DNA of 55,296 nucleotides from Serratia sp. H1w (GCF_000633355.1 NZ_AYMQ01000092.1:1-55296); one strand, 5' to 3'; positions 28,176 to 37,668 are shown, counted from the stretch's first letter. A program made the numbers and translations. The notes: generated by a model from the letters alone, not told the origin.

Positions 28176-29828
28176 ATGTCCAACAGCTTAATCAATACCG
28201 CGATGAGTGGCCTGAATGCGGCGCAGGTCGCGCTTAGCACCGTCAGTAACAATATTTCCAACTATAACGTGGCGGGCTATAACCGCCAGACCGCGATCCT
28301 GGCGCAAAACGGCGGCCTGGGCACCATGAACGGCTTTATCGGTAACGGAGCCACCGTGACTACGGTCAATCGCGAGTATAACCAGTTCATCATGACCCAG
28401 CTGCGCGGGGCGCAAAGCGAGGCTTCGGCCCAAAGCAGCTATTTTGAGAAAGTCTCCCAGATCGACAACCTGCTGGCGTCCAAAACCAACACCCTGGCGT
28501 CGGGTATGGAAGATTTCTTCAAAAACCTGCAAAACGTTGTCAGCAATGCCGGCGATGATGCCGCCCGTCAGACCGTACTCGGCAAGGCCAACGGCCTGGT
28601 GAATCAGTTCAACAATGCGGATAAGTATCTGCGTGATATGGATTCAGGCGTCAACCAGCAACTGAGCGACAGCGCCACGCAGATCAACACCTACAGCCAG
28701 CAGATCGCCCGCTTGAATAACGAAATCACCCAGGTGCGCGCCAGCAGCGGTGGTGGCGAGCCGAACGCCTTGCTGGATCAGCGCGATCAGTTGGTGACGG
28801 AGCTTAACAAGGTGGTTGGGGTTCAGGTCACCCAGCAGGATGGTGATGCTTATACCGTGACCTTCGCCAACGGTTTGACGCTGGTGCAAGGCAATTCCTC
28901 CTATCAGGTGGCTGCGATCCCTTCCAGCAAAGATCCATCTCGCCTAACGCTCGGTTACGATCGCGGCAATGGCACCAACGAAATCCCGGAAAGCCAGATT
29001 GGCAGCGGTAGCGTCAGCGGCGTGTTGAAGTTCCGCAGTGAGTCATTGGATGGTGCCCGTAACCAACTGGGGCAACTTGCTCTGGCGCTGGCCGACAGCT
29101 TTAACCAGCAGCATCGTGAAGGTTTTGATATCAACGGCGACGCAGGCGGGGATTTCTTCAGCTTCTCCGGTGGCCGTGCGGTCAACAATACCAACAACAC
29201 CGGTAATGCCTCGCTGTCGGTCGACTTTACCGACACCAGCAAGATCAAAGCCAGTGATTACCGTGTGGAGTTTGACGGTGCCAACTGGCAGGTCACGCGC
29301 CTGGCCGATAACGCTAAAGTACCTGCTACCGCAGGCACCGATGCGGATGGCAAGCCGACGCTGAGCTTTGATGGCCTACAGATCGGCGTGACGGGCAGCG
29401 CGAAAAAGAATGACAGCTTTACCGTCAAACCGGTCAGCGATGTGGCCGGTAGCCTGAAGGTGGCCATCAGCGATTCGGCCAAGTTTGCTGCCGCAGGGGC
29501 GGAGGATGGCGGTAAGGGCGATAACGACAACGTCAAGAAACTGCTCGATCTGCAAACCGCCAAAGTGGTGGAAGGCAAGGCAACCTTGAGCGGAGCCTAT
29601 GCCGGATTGGTCAGCAGCGTGGGTAACCAGACCGCCACCGCCAAGGTCAACAGCACCTCACAAAACAATATTGTGACCCAGTTGCAAACCCAGCAGCAGT
29701 CTATCTCCGGGGTTAACCTGGATGAAGAGTACGGCGAGCTGCTGCGTTTCCAGCAGTATTACATGGCCAATGCGCAGGTGATCCAGACTGCCAGCTCGTT
29801 GTTTGACGCCATACTGAATATCCGTTGA
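28176..29828 (+). CDS. flgK: Hook-filament junction protein FlgK (HAP1)
   Basis: FlgK is the first hook-associated protein, joining hook to filament. The 550-residue protein has the N-terminal axial motif (STVSNNISNYNVAGYNRQT), a large variable middle part (about 300-450) and the C-terminal helix (EEYGELLRFQQYYMANAQVI). AAGGAA precedes ATG 28176. FlgN is its export chaperone. Confidence 0.98.
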   Translation: MSNSLINTAMSGLNAAQVALSTVSNNISNYNVAGYNRQTAILAQNGGLGTMNGFIGNGATVTTVNREYNQFIMTQLRGAQSEASAQSSYFEKVSQIDNLLASKTNTLASGMEDFFKNLQNVVSNAGDDAARQTVLGKANGLVNQFNNADKYLRDMDSGVNQQLSDSATQINTYSQQIARLNNEITQVRASSGGGEPNALLDQRDQLVTELNKVVGVQVTQQDGDAYTVTFANGLTLVQGNSSYQVAAIPSSKDPSRLTLGYDRGNGTNEIPESQIGSGSVSGVLKFRSESLDGARNQLGQLALALADSFNQQHREGFDINGDAGGDFFSFSGGRAVNNTNNTGNASLSVDFTDTSKIKASDYRVEFDGANWQVTRLADNAKVPATAGTDADGKPTLSFDGLQIGVTGSAKKNDSFTVKPVSDVAGSLKVAISDSAKFAAAGAEDGGKGDNDNVKKLLDLQTAKVVEGKATLSGAYAGLVSSVGNQTATAKVNSTSQNNIVTQLQTQQQSISGVNLDEEYGELLRFQQYYMANAQVIQTASSLFDAILNIR

Positions 29829-29841
29829 TTTTACCGTTAAT

Positions 29842-29863
29842 CACAGCCGGCCTCCCGGCTGTG
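29842..29863 (+). other. Perfect hairpin between flgK and flgL
   Basis: CACAGCCGG (29842-29850) pairs with CCGGCTGTG (29855-29863) around CCTC. No T-tract follows. It may be a processing or stability element that sets the FlgK:FlgL ratio. Confidence 0.65.
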
Positions 29864-29889
29864 GATGCCCTTATTGAGGAACCCAACCC

Positions 29890-30852
29890 ATGCGCATGAG
29901 CACCAGCATGATCTACCAACAGAATCTGTCGGGGGTCACCAATAATCAGTCTCTGTGGATGCAGTCCGGGCAGCAGCTTTCCAGCGGCAAGCGCGTGCTT
30001 TACCCTTCGGACGATCCGTTAGCGGCGTCACAGGCGGTGATGATCTCGCAGTCGATGTCGGAAAACAGCCAGTACGCGTTGGCGCGCACCTTTGCCCGTC
30101 AGAATATCTCGATGGAAGAGACCGTGCTGCGTAGCGCTGCCGACGGTATCAAGGACATGAAAACGCTGATCGTCAACGCCGGTGACGGTACCCTCAGCGA
30201 CAATGACCGCGACTCGTTGGCCACTCAGTTGCAAGGGCTGAAAGATCAGTTGCTTAGCCAGGCCAACAGTACCGACGGAAACGGCCGCTTTATTTTCGCT
30301 GGCTTTGCCAATGATAAAGCGCCGTTTGTCGATCAGAATGGCACGGTGGTTTACCAGGGCAGCAATTCGGCCATTGAACAGAAAGTGGATGCCAACCGCA
30401 CCATGACCGTGGGCCATACCGGCAGTTCGGTGTTTATGTCATTGACCAGCAATGTGAAACCGGAGCCGGATGGCAGCCCTTCGGAAGCCAACGTGTTCAA
30501 CAGCATCGACTTGGCGTTGAAGGCGTTGAAGACCCCGTTGCAGGGGGCCGATGAGGCCACCCGCGCCCAGGTCACCGCCGATCTCGACAAGGCAAGCCGT
30601 GGGCTGGATAACAGCTACAACAACGTGTTGAGTACCAGTGCGGTGCTGGGGACCCAGTTGCAAGAGTTGGATGTGTTGGACAGCATCGGCGTGGAAAATA
30701 ACACGGCGAACCAAAACCAGCTGACCGCGCTGGTGGATGCGGATGTGGTGGAGGCGATTTCGTCCTACTACATGCAGCAGGCCGCCTTGCAGGCATCGTA
30801 TAAAACCTTCAGCGATATGCAAGGTATGTCACTGTTCCAAATGAACCGCTAA
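29890..30852 (+). CDS. flgL: Hook-filament junction protein FlgL (HAP3)
   Basis: FlgL is the second junction protein, between FlgK and the filament. At 320 residues it shows the flagellin-like N terminus (SSGKRVLYPSDDPLAASQAV) and C terminus (ALQASYKTFSDMQGMSLFQ). GAGGA precedes ATG 29890. The stop codon directly abuts an ERIC element, and the terminator lies beyond that element. Confidence 0.97.
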   Translation: MRMSTSMIYQQNLSGVTNNQSLWMQSGQQLSSGKRVLYPSDDPLAASQAVMISQSMSENSQYALARTFARQNISMEETVLRSAADGIKDMKTLIVNAGDGTLSDNDRDSLATQLQGLKDQLLSQANSTDGNGRFIFAGFANDKAPFVDQNGTVVYQGSNSAIEQKVDANRTMTVGHTGSSVFMSLTSNVKPEPDGSPSEANVFNSIDLALKALKTPLQGADEATRAQVTADLDKASRGLDNSYNNVLSTSAVLGTQLQELDVLDSIGVENNTANQNQLTALVDADVVEAISSYYMQQAALQASYKTFSDMQGMSLFQMNR

Positions 30853-30979
30853 TACCCGTCGTCTTTCAAACTACAGCGTTGTTACCTGCACTTGCCCACC
30901 CCAGTCACTTACAAAAACGTAAGCTCCTGGGGATGAGCAAGCTTGTCGCCTAGCTGTAGCTTGAAATCCATAGGGTATT
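30853..30979. repeat. Complete ERIC element
   Basis: This 127-bp element carries the ERIC hallmarks: end TACCCGTCGTCTTTCAAA, core CCCCAGTCACTTAC opposite GTAAGCTCCTGGGGAT, and end TTGAAATCCATAGGGTA. The central inverted repeat would form a long hairpin in RNA. It begins right at the flgL stop and lies before the terminator, so it is transcribed as the flgKL 3' untranslated region. Confidence 0.93.
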
Positions 30980-31012
30980 AATTCTTGATGGCTTATATTC
31001 ATTGAGTAGGGC

Positions 31013-31055
31013 ACGGCGCGCTATAAAGTGGATATAAAGCGCCGCGCCGTTTTTA
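31013..31055 (+). terminator. Terminator of flgKL
   Basis: ACGGCGCG (31013-31020) pairs with CGCGCCGT (31043-31050) and TTTT follows. The 22-nt loop can fold further. It is the first good terminator after flgL, 160 bp from its stop. Confidence 0.75.
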
Positions 31056-31142
31056 CACAGCCTGATTTAACGCCGGGAAACGTCAAGATATTCCGACTGG
31101 ATAAGTAACCTTTATTTTTAATACTACGCGCTGAAATGCGCG

Positions 31143-31265
31143 TTATTTTTTCTTTTTGGCGACGGTCCAGAATTTACCGCACTCGGATGGCGTGATCTGG
31201 ATGCGGTTGGTGACCCAATGTGCCATGCCTAAGGCTCTGCGTGCTTTCCTGTTTTTCATCTTCAT
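31143..31265 (-). CDS. Small basic protein of 40 residues, unrecognised
   Basis: This short frame encodes a 40-residue, strongly basic protein (MKMKNRKARRALGMAHWVTN at the start, ending AKKKK). I do not recognise it. AGGAG lies 6 nt upstream of ATG 31265, which supports translation; a second ATG two codons on is also possible. Extending the frame further upstream gives a sequence without a clear ribosome site. The composition, with one Cys, two Trp and lysine-rich ends, would suit nucleic-acid or ribosome binding, but that is speculation. It lies in the gap between flgL and fliR. Confidence 0.5.
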   Translation of the reverse strand: MKMKNRKARRALGMAHWVTNRIQITPSECGKFWTVAKKKK

Positions 31266-31567
31266 TCCATGCTCCTGGCCATGCTTAGGTAGATAAAGCG
31301 AGATAAATAAAATACCGCAGCCCGCAGGCACGGTTATTTTATTTTTCGGATTGTTGGTTGTTTCAATAAATCACCAGCCAAATTAATGACTTTTTTAGCG
31401 TATTGCTACGCTGAGAGATTTATTTAATGAGGCCATTCTAAGGTGGGTATTTTATTATTCAAGTCCGGGCGAATAATCGCCGCTAAATCTGGTTAATTTG
31501 CCTTTTTCAACTTTTTATCTCGGAAAATATTTTTCCCTGCTAGTTTGTCTCGCGGCTAAACTTGGCG
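31266..31567. other. AT-rich gap upstream of the small gene and downstream of fliR
   Basis: About 300 bp, AT-rich, without a reading frame I can support. It must hold the promoter of the small minus-strand gene and the end of the fliLMNOPQR transcript. A perfect 6-bp hairpin (AGCGTA/TACGCT near 31400) lacks a T-tract on the correct side for either strand. Confidence 0.5.
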
Positions 31568-32350
31568 TCAAGCGGACATGCCACCGATCACCACCGCCAG
31601 CCGATCGAAAAACTCGCCGAACAGATGCTCACAGAACGGGGCTAGCATCGGCATCATCATACCCAGGGTCAGCATACCGATGGTCAAGGTCACGGGAAAA
31701 CCGATGACAAACACTGATAGCTGCGGAGTGACGCGGTTGAGCAGGCCAAGCGCCAGGTTCAGCGTCAGCAGCAGGCAGATCAGCGGCAGTGCCAACATCA
31801 TCCCGTTAATGAAGATCAGCGTGCCTGCCTGGGTTAACGCCAGGAAACCGTTGCCGTTCAGCGGTTGAGCCTGGATTGGCAACGTGTGGAAGCTGTCTGC
31901 CAGCAGTGAGATCAGCCACAGGTGACCATCAAAGCTGAGGAACAATAGCATCGCCAGCAGGTTCAGCAGCCGTGCCAACAGCGGCGTATTGGGGCCGCCG
32001 GAAGGATCGAAGAAGGTGGCGAAGGACAGCCCCATCTGCATGCCGATCACTTCACCCGCTAGGCGCACTGCCGCAAAGGCAAACTGCATGGTCAACCCAA
32101 TCGCCACACCGATAAGGATCTGCTGTACGGCCATCCATAGGCCAGTGGCGGAGAACAGTGGGATATTGCTGGTGGGCAGCGTGGGGGCGATCAGCAACAC
32201 GATCAGGCCACCCAGGCCAATTTTCACCCGTTTGGAGATCTGTTTTTCGCTGAACAGCGGGGCAGTGCTAATCAGTGCCAGGATGCGTAGCAGCGGCCAG
32301 AAAAACTGGCTGAGCCAGACGGTCAGTTGGGCGCTGTCAAAGGTCAGCAT
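31568..32350 (-). CDS. fliR: Flagellar export gate protein FliR
   Basis: FliR is a core export-gate membrane protein that forms the FliPQR channel. The 260-residue protein is highly hydrophobic with about six membrane segments and has the conserved [20 protein letters not shown] region. It starts 2 nt after the fliQ stop and is the last gene of fliLMNOPQR. Confidence 0.97.
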   Translation of the reverse strand: MLTFDSAQLTVWLSQFFWPLLRILALISTAPLFSEKQISKRVKIGLGGLIVLLIAPTLPTSNIPLFSATGLWMAVQQILIGVAIGLTMQFAFAAVRLAGEVIGMQMGLSFATFFDPSGGPNTPLLARLLNLLAMLLFLSFDGHLWLISLLADSFHTLPIQAQPLNGNGFLALTQAGTLIFINGMMLALPLICLLLTLNLALGLLNRVTPQLSVFVIGFPVTLTIGMLTLGMMMPMLAPFCEHLFGEFFDRLAVVIGGMSA

Positions 32351-32352
32351 GG

Positions 32353-32622
32353 CTAGCCGATCAGGTTCGGCAGGTTACTGAACAGCATGCGCATATAATC
32401 CAGCAGCAGATTCAGCATCCACGGCCCGGCGATAATCAGGGTGGCGACCACGGAGAGAATTTTGGGAATAAACGACAACGTCATTTCGTTAATCTGGGTG
32501 GCGGCCTGCAACAAGCTGACGATGAGCCCGCTGAATAGCGCGGCTAACAGCAGCGGGGCGGCCAGCGCCAGGGCCACTTTCATCGCTTCCGTACCCAGCG
32601 CCATTACCGATTCTGGTGTCAT
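32353..32622 (-). CDS. fliQ: Flagellar export gate protein FliQ
   Basis: FliQ is a two-helix subunit (89 residues, the family length) of the FliPQR export gate, with [20 protein letters not shown] conserved. GGAG precedes ATG 32622. In E. coli fliQ follows fliP closely; here 182 bp separate them because a repeat unit lies between. FliQ translation therefore depends on its own ribosome site. Confidence 0.97.
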   Translation of the reverse strand: MTPESVMALGTEAMKVALALAAPLLLAALFSGLIVSLLQAATQINEMTLSFIPKILSVVATLIIAGPWMLNLLLDYMRMLFSNLPNLIG

Positions 32623-32652
32623 TTTTATTCTCCAATATGGGGGAGCTTTTGG

Positions 32653-32793
32653 CCCCTCACCCTAACCCTCTCCCCAAGGAGAGGGGATCGATCGAGTTTG
32701 CTGCTGCTTCAGTGTTTTTGCCGAGGGTGCAGAGACTTATCAACGACACCATTCGGCTCCCTCTCCCTGTGGGAGAGGGTTGGGGTGAGGGGG
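32653..32793. repeat. Inverted pair of C/T-rich hairpin repeats (copies 5 and 6) between fliP and fliQ
   Basis: Copy 5 (32653-32687, minus) and copy 6 (32758-32793, plus) delimit a 141-bp unit with outer ends GCCCCTCACCC and GGGGTGAGGGGG. It has the same layout as the unit at 27916-28040. It fills most of the 182-bp gap between fliP and fliQ, inside the operon, so it is transcribed and its hairpins would lie on the mRNA. Confidence 0.82.
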
Positions 32794-32804
32794 ACACTCA
32801 AGAT

Positions 32805-33560
32805 CTAGCTATAAAAACTCTGTGCCAACGATCCCAACAGCAGTTGCCAGCCGTCCACCAACACAAACAGCATCAGCTTGAACGGCAGCGAGATGGTTGC
32901 GGGTGGCACCATCATCATCCCCAGCGCCATCAGCACGCTGGCCACCACCAGATCGATGATCAGGAACGGAATAAACACGGTAAAACCAATCTGGAAGGCG
33001 GTTTTCAGCTCACTGGTCACATAAGCGGGCAACAGAATACGCATCGGGACGGCCTCTGGGCCTTCCAGAGCGGGCAAGTTAGCTAACCTGGCGTACAGGG
33101 CCAGATCGCTTTCCCGCGTCTGGCGCAGCATAAACTCGCGCAGCGGTTGCGAACCTTTGTCGATCGCCACCTCCATGCTGATCTTATCCTGACTGAACGG
33201 CAGGTAGGCATCCTGGTAAACCTTGTCGAACACCGGCGACATGATGAAGAAGGTCAGAAACAGTGCCAACCCGAGCATCACCTGATTGGGCGGTGCCGAC
33301 GGGGTGCCAAGGGCGTTACGCAGCAGTCCCAGTACGATGATGATACGGGTGAAGCTGGTCATCATCAGCAGCATCGCAGGCAGGAAGCTGAGTGAGGTGA
33401 TCAGGACCAGCGTTTGCACCGGCAGCGTCCAGCTTTGGCCGCCGTTGGCCGTCGGTTGGCTAATCAGCCCCGGCAACTGTGCCAAAGCGGCTGGGCTGAG
33501 CAGGAGCAGGCCTGCGGCCAGCAGCGGGCCAACTGCCCGGCGATGGAGAAATGAATTCAT
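32805..33560 (-). CDS. fliP: Flagellar export gate protein FliP
   Basis: FliP is the main subunit of the FliPQR export channel. The 251-residue protein begins with a cleavable signal peptide (about 27 residues, ending ALA) and has four membrane segments, with [19 protein letters not shown] and the [16 protein letters not shown] region typical of the family. Its start overlaps the fliO stop by 4 nt. Confidence 0.97.
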   Translation of the reverse strand: MNSFLHRRAVGPLLAAGLLLLSPAALAQLPGLISQPTANGGQSWTLPVQTLVLITSLSFLPAMLLMMTSFTRIIIVLGLLRNALGTPSAPPNQVMLGLALFLTFFIMSPVFDKVYQDAYLPFSQDKISMEVAIDKGSQPLREFMLRQTRESDLALYARLANLPALEGPEAVPMRILLPAYVTSELKTAFQIGFTVFIPFLIIDLVVASVLMALGMMMVPPATISLPFKLMLFVLVDGWQLLLGSLAQSFYS

Positions 33561-33964
33561 GCCGTTTTATCCGGGCGTTTTAACACGTTTTGCATTAACT
33601 GGCGGAAATCTGCCGGTGATTTTGCATCGGTTGCTGCCTGCGCGGCTGGTGGTGCAGACAGAGTGTGTAACGGGGTGATCTGCTGAGCTGTGACGCCCAG
33701 CACCAGCCAGGTGTTATCCACTTCAACGACCACCACACGTTCGCGTTGGCCCACCTGACAACTGGCACGCAGGTTCAGCAATTTTTGATTGCCACGGGCC
33801 TGCGGGGCCAGCCCCAGCCGACGAAACAGCCAGCCAGCGAGCAGGATCAGCAGCAAAATAGCGCCGAGCGCGCTGCTGACCTGCATCAATACCGAGCCGG
33901 TGGGCAGCGCCGAGCCGGTGGGCTGCTGAATGCTTTGCGTCTGAACGCTGGCGTTGGGGTTCAT
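33557..33964 (-). CDS. fliO: Flagellar export protein FliO
   Basis: FliO helps assemble the FliP ring in the export gate. The 135-residue protein has one membrane helix (about 27-46) and the conserved cytoplasmic [20 protein letters not shown] part. FliO is the least conserved gate gene and the assignment rests also on its place between fliN and fliP. It overlaps both neighbours by 1-4 nt. Confidence 0.93.
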   Translation of the reverse strand: MNPNASVQTQSIQQPTGSALPTGSVLMQVSSALGAILLLILLAGWLFRRLGLAPQARGNQKLLNLRASCQVGQRERVVVVEVDNTWLVLGVTAQQITPLHTLSAPPAAQAATDAKSPADFRQLMQNVLKRPDKTA

Positions 33965-34377
33965 CAGCGGCTCAGACGGCGCATGCGCTCGGAAGGGGTG
34001 ATGATATCGGTGATACGTACGCCGAACTTGTCGCCGACGACCACGACTTCACCCTGGGCAATCAGATAGCCGTTGATCAGGATATCCAATGGTTCACCGG
34101 CCAGACCATCCAATGCCACTACCGACCCTTGTGACAGGCGCAGCAGCTCTTTGATGGTCATCTTGGTGCGTCCCAACTCCACGGTCAGCTTGACCGGGAT
34201 ATCCAGGATCAGATCGATATCTTGCAGGCTACCCAACGCATCCTGAGCTTCCAGCGTCTTGAAGACGCCTTCGGTAGAGGCGGATTTCTCGGTCGCCTGC
34301 TGCTCGTTAAACGCATCAGCCCACAGATCGTCTACGGAGCCCGTTTCTTCGCTAGACGGTTGTTTAGGATCACTCAT
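33964..34377 (-). CDS. fliN: Motor switch protein FliN
   Basis: FliN forms the lower part of the C ring, binds CheY-P and docks the FliH-FliI export complex. The 137-residue length equals that of E. coli, and the C-terminal SpoA domain (DIPVKLTVELGRTKMTIKEL and DILINGYLIAQGEVVVVGDK) is nearly identical. ATG 34377 (GAGGAA upstream, inside fliM) is chosen over GTG 34392. It overlaps fliM by 8 nt. Confidence 0.97.
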   Translation of the reverse strand: MSDPKQPSSEETGSVDDLWADAFNEQQATEKSASTEGVFKTLEAQDALGSLQDIDLILDIPVKLTVELGRTKMTIKELLRLSQGSVVALDGLAGEPLDILINGYLIAQGEVVVVGDKFGVRITDIITPSERMRRLSR

Positions 34378-35374
34378 TGGGCTGTTCCTCACTCAGGGCA
34401 TTCAAAATAGGGTTAATCAAATGTTCAACACGCAGGGCGTACTGCCCGTTTAAGGTGCCGTATTGGCTGGTCAAGACCGGGACGCCATCCACATGGGCGA
34501 TCAGGCGATCCGGTTTATCGATCGGTAACACGTCGCCTGGCTGCAGTTTCAGCACTTTCGACAGGCGCATCGGGATATCGACAAAGTTGGCGATCAACTC
34601 CAGTTCGGAATGCTGAACCTGCTTCACCAGCGTTTCCCGCCACTGGCTGTCTTCCTGGCGGGCATTCTCCAGCGGTGGGTTAGTCAACAGCTCACGCAGT
34701 GGCTCGATCATGGCGAATGGAATACAGATATTGAACTCGCCGCTCAGCGCACCAATCTCCACCTGGAACGGCGTGGTCACCACGATATCGTTGGGGGAGG
34801 TGGTGATATTGGTGAACTTGACCTGCATTTCGGCGCGCACGTATTCCACATTGATCTTGTAGATGGCGCTCCAGGCATCGCCGTAGGCGTCCAGTGCCAG
34901 GCGCAGCATGCGCTTGATCACCCGTTGCTCGGTCGGCGTAAACTCCCGCCCTTCGACCTTGGTGGGGAAACGGCCATCGCCACCGAACAGGTTATCCACG
35001 GCGATAAATACCAGGCTGGGGGCAAATACAAACAGCGCCGTACCGCGCAGCGGATTCAGATGCACCAGGTTCAGGTTGGTTGGCACCGGCAGGTTGCGGG
35101 CAAATTCATGGTAAGGCTGGATCTTGATCGATCCGACGGTGATATCCGGGCTGCGGCGCAGCAGGTTAAACAGCCCCATACGGAACTGACGGGCGAAACG
35201 CTCGTTGATGATTTCCAGCGCGTGCAGACGCTCACGCACCACACGGCGCTGAGTCGTGGGATCGTAAGGTTTGACTTCGCTTTCCTGACCGATAACGACA
35301 GCGGGTTCATCCGCTGCGCTGTCGCCATTGAGCAATGCGTCGATCTCGGCCTGTGAAAGAATACTGTCGCCCAT
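34370..35374 (-). CDS. fliM: Motor switch protein FliM
   Basis: FliM is the middle C-ring protein and the main CheY-P target. The N-terminal CheY-binding peptide (ILSQAEIDALLNGD), the middle domain with LFGGDGRFP and the C-terminal SpoA domain are all present in 334 residues, the E. coli length. It lies 6 nt after fliL. Confidence 0.98.
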   Translation of the reverse strand: MGDSILSQAEIDALLNGDSAADEPAVVIGQESEVKPYDPTTQRRVVRERLHALEIINERFARQFRMGLFNLLRRSPDITVGSIKIQPYHEFARNLPVPTNLNLVHLNPLRGTALFVFAPSLVFIAVDNLFGGDGRFPTKVEGREFTPTEQRVIKRMLRLALDAYGDAWSAIYKINVEYVRAEMQVKFTNITTSPNDIVVTTPFQVEIGALSGEFNICIPFAMIEPLRELLTNPPLENARQEDSQWRETLVKQVQHSELELIANFVDIPMRLSKVLKLQPGDVLPIDKPDRLIAHVDGVPVLTSQYGTLNGQYALRVEHLINPILNALSEEQPNE

Positions 35375-35380
35375 GGTTAA

Positions 35381-35869
35381 TTACCGCAGTATGAAGGCGG
35401 TGAACAGCACATCGCTGACCACTTGCTTCGGTTGTCCTGCCACCAGCGGTGGGCTGAGCACGTCTTTAATCTGTGCCACCAGTTGCTGTTTCCCTTGCTC
35501 GTTGGCCAGTTGATCCGCTGCCTGCCGTGAAAGCAGCATCAGCAGGCGGCTACGCACCTCTGGCAGAAAATCGTTCAGTTGGCGGCGCGTTTCTTCATCG
35601 GGCAGGCGCAACGTCAGGCCGATATACAGCACGCGATCGGGGTTATTATCCGGGGTGACCAGATTGACGGTAAAGGTATCCAGCGGCATAAACACCGGTG
35701 CCGGGGGCGGCAGCTTTTTCGCCTCGGCGGGTTGACCCTCTTTATCTTGTTGCATCAACCACCAGCTATAGCCTGCGGCACCGCTGGCACCCAGGGCGAT
35801 CAGTACCAGTAGGATCACCAGTATCGGGCGTTTCTTTTTTGCTGCTGTTGGCAGGGAATTCTGAGACAT
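35381..35869 (-). CDS. fliL: Flagellar basal-body protein FliL
   Basis: FliL is a single-pass inner-membrane protein that rings the stator and supports torque, notably in swarming. The 162-residue protein has a membrane helix at about 15-35 and a periplasmic domain with the [20 protein letters not shown] segment. ATG 35869 gives the family length; an in-frame start at 35911 would add 14 residues without a clear ribosome site. First gene of fliLMNOPQR; its promoter should lie in the 135-bp gap before fliK's end. Confidence 0.94.
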   Translation of the reverse strand: MSQNSLPTAAKKKRPILVILLVLIALGASGAAGYSWWLMQQDKEGQPAEAKKLPPPAPVFMPLDTFTVNLVTPDNNPDRVLYIGLTLRLPDEETRRQLNDFLPEVRSRLLMLLSRQAADQLANEQGKQQLVAQIKDVLSPPLVAGQPKQVVSDVLFTAFILR

Positions 35870-36004
35870 TGCTAAACCAAATCCTGTTCTCTGCGCGCTA
35901 CCAAGCTGCACGCATTACATGTAATTCCATTATCCCGCTTATTCGGGCCTGCAATAGCCAGAATAGGCGGGGAAAAGCGTGCCAGCTTGGGCGTTTGCAC
36001 GCCG

Positions 36005-37207
36005 TCAGGCGAAAATATCAACGCCGTCGATCGAGCGTGCCATTGCCTGTAACGCCGCTGGTGTCGTCACCGCCTCAACGCCAATCTCGGCGCTGCCGTG
36101 TTGTTCACGGTAAGACGGCTGCCCGCCTTGGTGTGAAGCCTGCTGCTGTGACTGTTGCGGCTGGGGCAACGATTCGCCGCCCACGCTGCTCTGGCCAAGG
36201 TTGATGCCGCTTTCCGCCAGCGCATGACGCAGATGGGGAAGCGCTGCTTCGACCGCAGCACGAACCTGGCCGTGTGCCGAAGCGATATGCAACAGAGCCT
36301 GGTTATCGTCGAGCTTCAGCGTGATTTGCAAAGCCCCCAACTCCTGCGGATGCAGGCGCAATTCGGCGCTCTGTTGGCCGTTGCGTTGGAACATCAGCAC
36401 CTGCTGACCCAATGCCTGCTGCCATTCCGGACTGCCGAGTTGGGCGTTCAGCTGTGGCGTTGCGGGTGCGCTCACCGTCGCGCTGACCGGGTTGCTGGCG
36501 ATGACCGGGCTGGAAACGGGGGCAGGGGCGGTGTGCTGTGGCAACGAAGACGATGGTGCTGATTCAGCCGCCAGCTTTAGTGGCGTTGCCGCGTCGTCCT
36601 GGTTACCATCGGCCGGAGAAGACAACGCTGTAACCGTTTCCGCTTTAGCGGCCAGGTTGGATTTGTCGTCTACGCTGGTGGGTGCTTTGGCTGCCGCTTT
36701 ACCGGAGGCTGGCAACGTGGGTTTGTCGCTCAGAGTGGCTGATAGCGAGGAAGTGGCGGTCAGTTGCGCTTCATCACCGTTTGGCTCATCAGCGCTGGCA
36801 ATGCCATTTCCTTGCGGCGGCATCACGGTGGCTGGCAGCATGGCAAACAGGGCTTGCAAGCTAGCCGTATCCAACGCGTCGACCGTCTGTAACGGCTTTT
36901 CTTCTTTGCTCTTGCTATCGTCTGCCGCGCCCAGCTCCTGCGGAGCGGCCAACAACTGCCCACGATCGCTAAAGGAGGCCAGCAGTTGGTTAAGCTGTTG
37001 GCGGTTAAGGGTCGGGATTTGTGGATCCGCTGCCAGTAGCTGTGCCGCGTTTGGCTTGCCCATTGGCTGCCCATCTGGCGTGAAGCGCTCGCCTAGCAGT
37101 TGAGCAAAGCTGGCAGCCAGCCCGGCATCATCCAACGACAGTGCGGTAAGGCCAGTCTCCGTACCGTCAGCGGTCGGCGGTAGGCCAGAGAGAACGTTGA
37201 GATTCAT
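36005..37207 (-). CDS. fliK: Hook-length control protein FliK
   Basis: FliK is a secreted ruler that ends hook growth by switching FlhB specificity. The 400-residue protein has a long Ala/Ser/Pro-rich, low-complexity N-terminal ruler part and a conserved C-terminal domain (LRLHPQELGALQITLKLDD) that contacts FlhB. Its length is near that of E. coli/Salmonella FliK (375-405). It overlaps the fliJ stop by 4 nt. Confidence 0.96.
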   Translation of the reverse strand: MNLNVLSGLPPTADGTETGLTALSLDDAGLAASFAQLLGERFTPDGQPMGKPNAAQLLAADPQIPTLNRQQLNQLLASFSDRGQLLAAPQELGAADDSKSKEEKPLQTVDALDTASLQALFAMLPATVMPPQGNGIASADEPNGDEAQLTATSSLSATLSDKPTLPASGKAAAKAPTSVDDKSNLAAKAETVTALSSPADGNQDDAATPLKLAAESAPSSSLPQHTAPAPVSSPVIASNPVSATVSAPATPQLNAQLGSPEWQQALGQQVLMFQRNGQQSAELRLHPQELGALQITLKLDDNQALLHIASAHGQVRAAVEAALPHLRHALAESGINLGQSSVGGESLPQPQQSQQQASHQGGQPSYREQHGSAEIGVEAVTTPAALQAMARSIDGVDIFA

Positions 37208-37650
37208 GGATTCAGATTCCTTTGTGAACTACGTTGCGCGAACTCATCCATCAGTTTTTGGTCACGCTTGTTTTCCAGCATCAGTTCGGCGCTGAGGGCG
37301 CGGGTGTTGAGCGTTTCGAACGCGTTCAGCCGCTGCTGCTTGTCCTGCCACTGCTTGACCGCCCGTTCTACTTTCTCGCTCCACTGCACCAACTGCTGGC
37401 GGTGCTGGTTGATGGCCTGTTCGAGCGTGCCGATAAACTGTTGGTAGTTTTGCCAACTGGCGGAGCCCATCCCGCTACACAGGGTGCTGTTCAGCTTTTG
37501 CCGATACTCATCCTGGTAGTTGAGCAGCATGGCAAGCTGCTGCTCCGCCGCCTGTTGCGCCTGACGTGCCTGGCCAAGGTGTTGTGCGGCCTGTTCTACG
37601 GCATCCTGCGCCAGATCTCGCAGAATAATCAGCGGTGACTGTGGTTTCAT
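37204..37650 (-). CDS. fliJ: Flagellar export chaperone-escort FliJ
   Basis: FliJ is the coiled-coil stalk of the export ATPase and contacts FlhA. The 148-residue protein is almost entirely helical and Gln-rich, as usual. Its place between fliI and fliK and its length support the call. It lies 18 nt after fliI. Confidence 0.95.
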   Translation of the reverse strand: MKPQSPLIILRDLAQDAVEQAAQHLGQARQAQQAAEQQLAMLLNYQDEYRQKLNSTLCSGMGSASWQNYQQFIGTLEQAINQHRQQLVQWSEKVERAVKQWQDKQQRLNAFETLNTRALSAELMLENKRDQKLMDEFAQRSSQRNLNP

Positions 37651-37668
37651 GGTGCTCAGGCTCCGTGG

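Noticed and set aside
34610-35356. 248-codon plus-strand frame opposite fliM
   Set aside because: It is a mirror of fliM, which is convincingly coding. Similar long antisense frames opposite fliF (41034-41789) and fliG (39601-40419) were rejected for the same reason.
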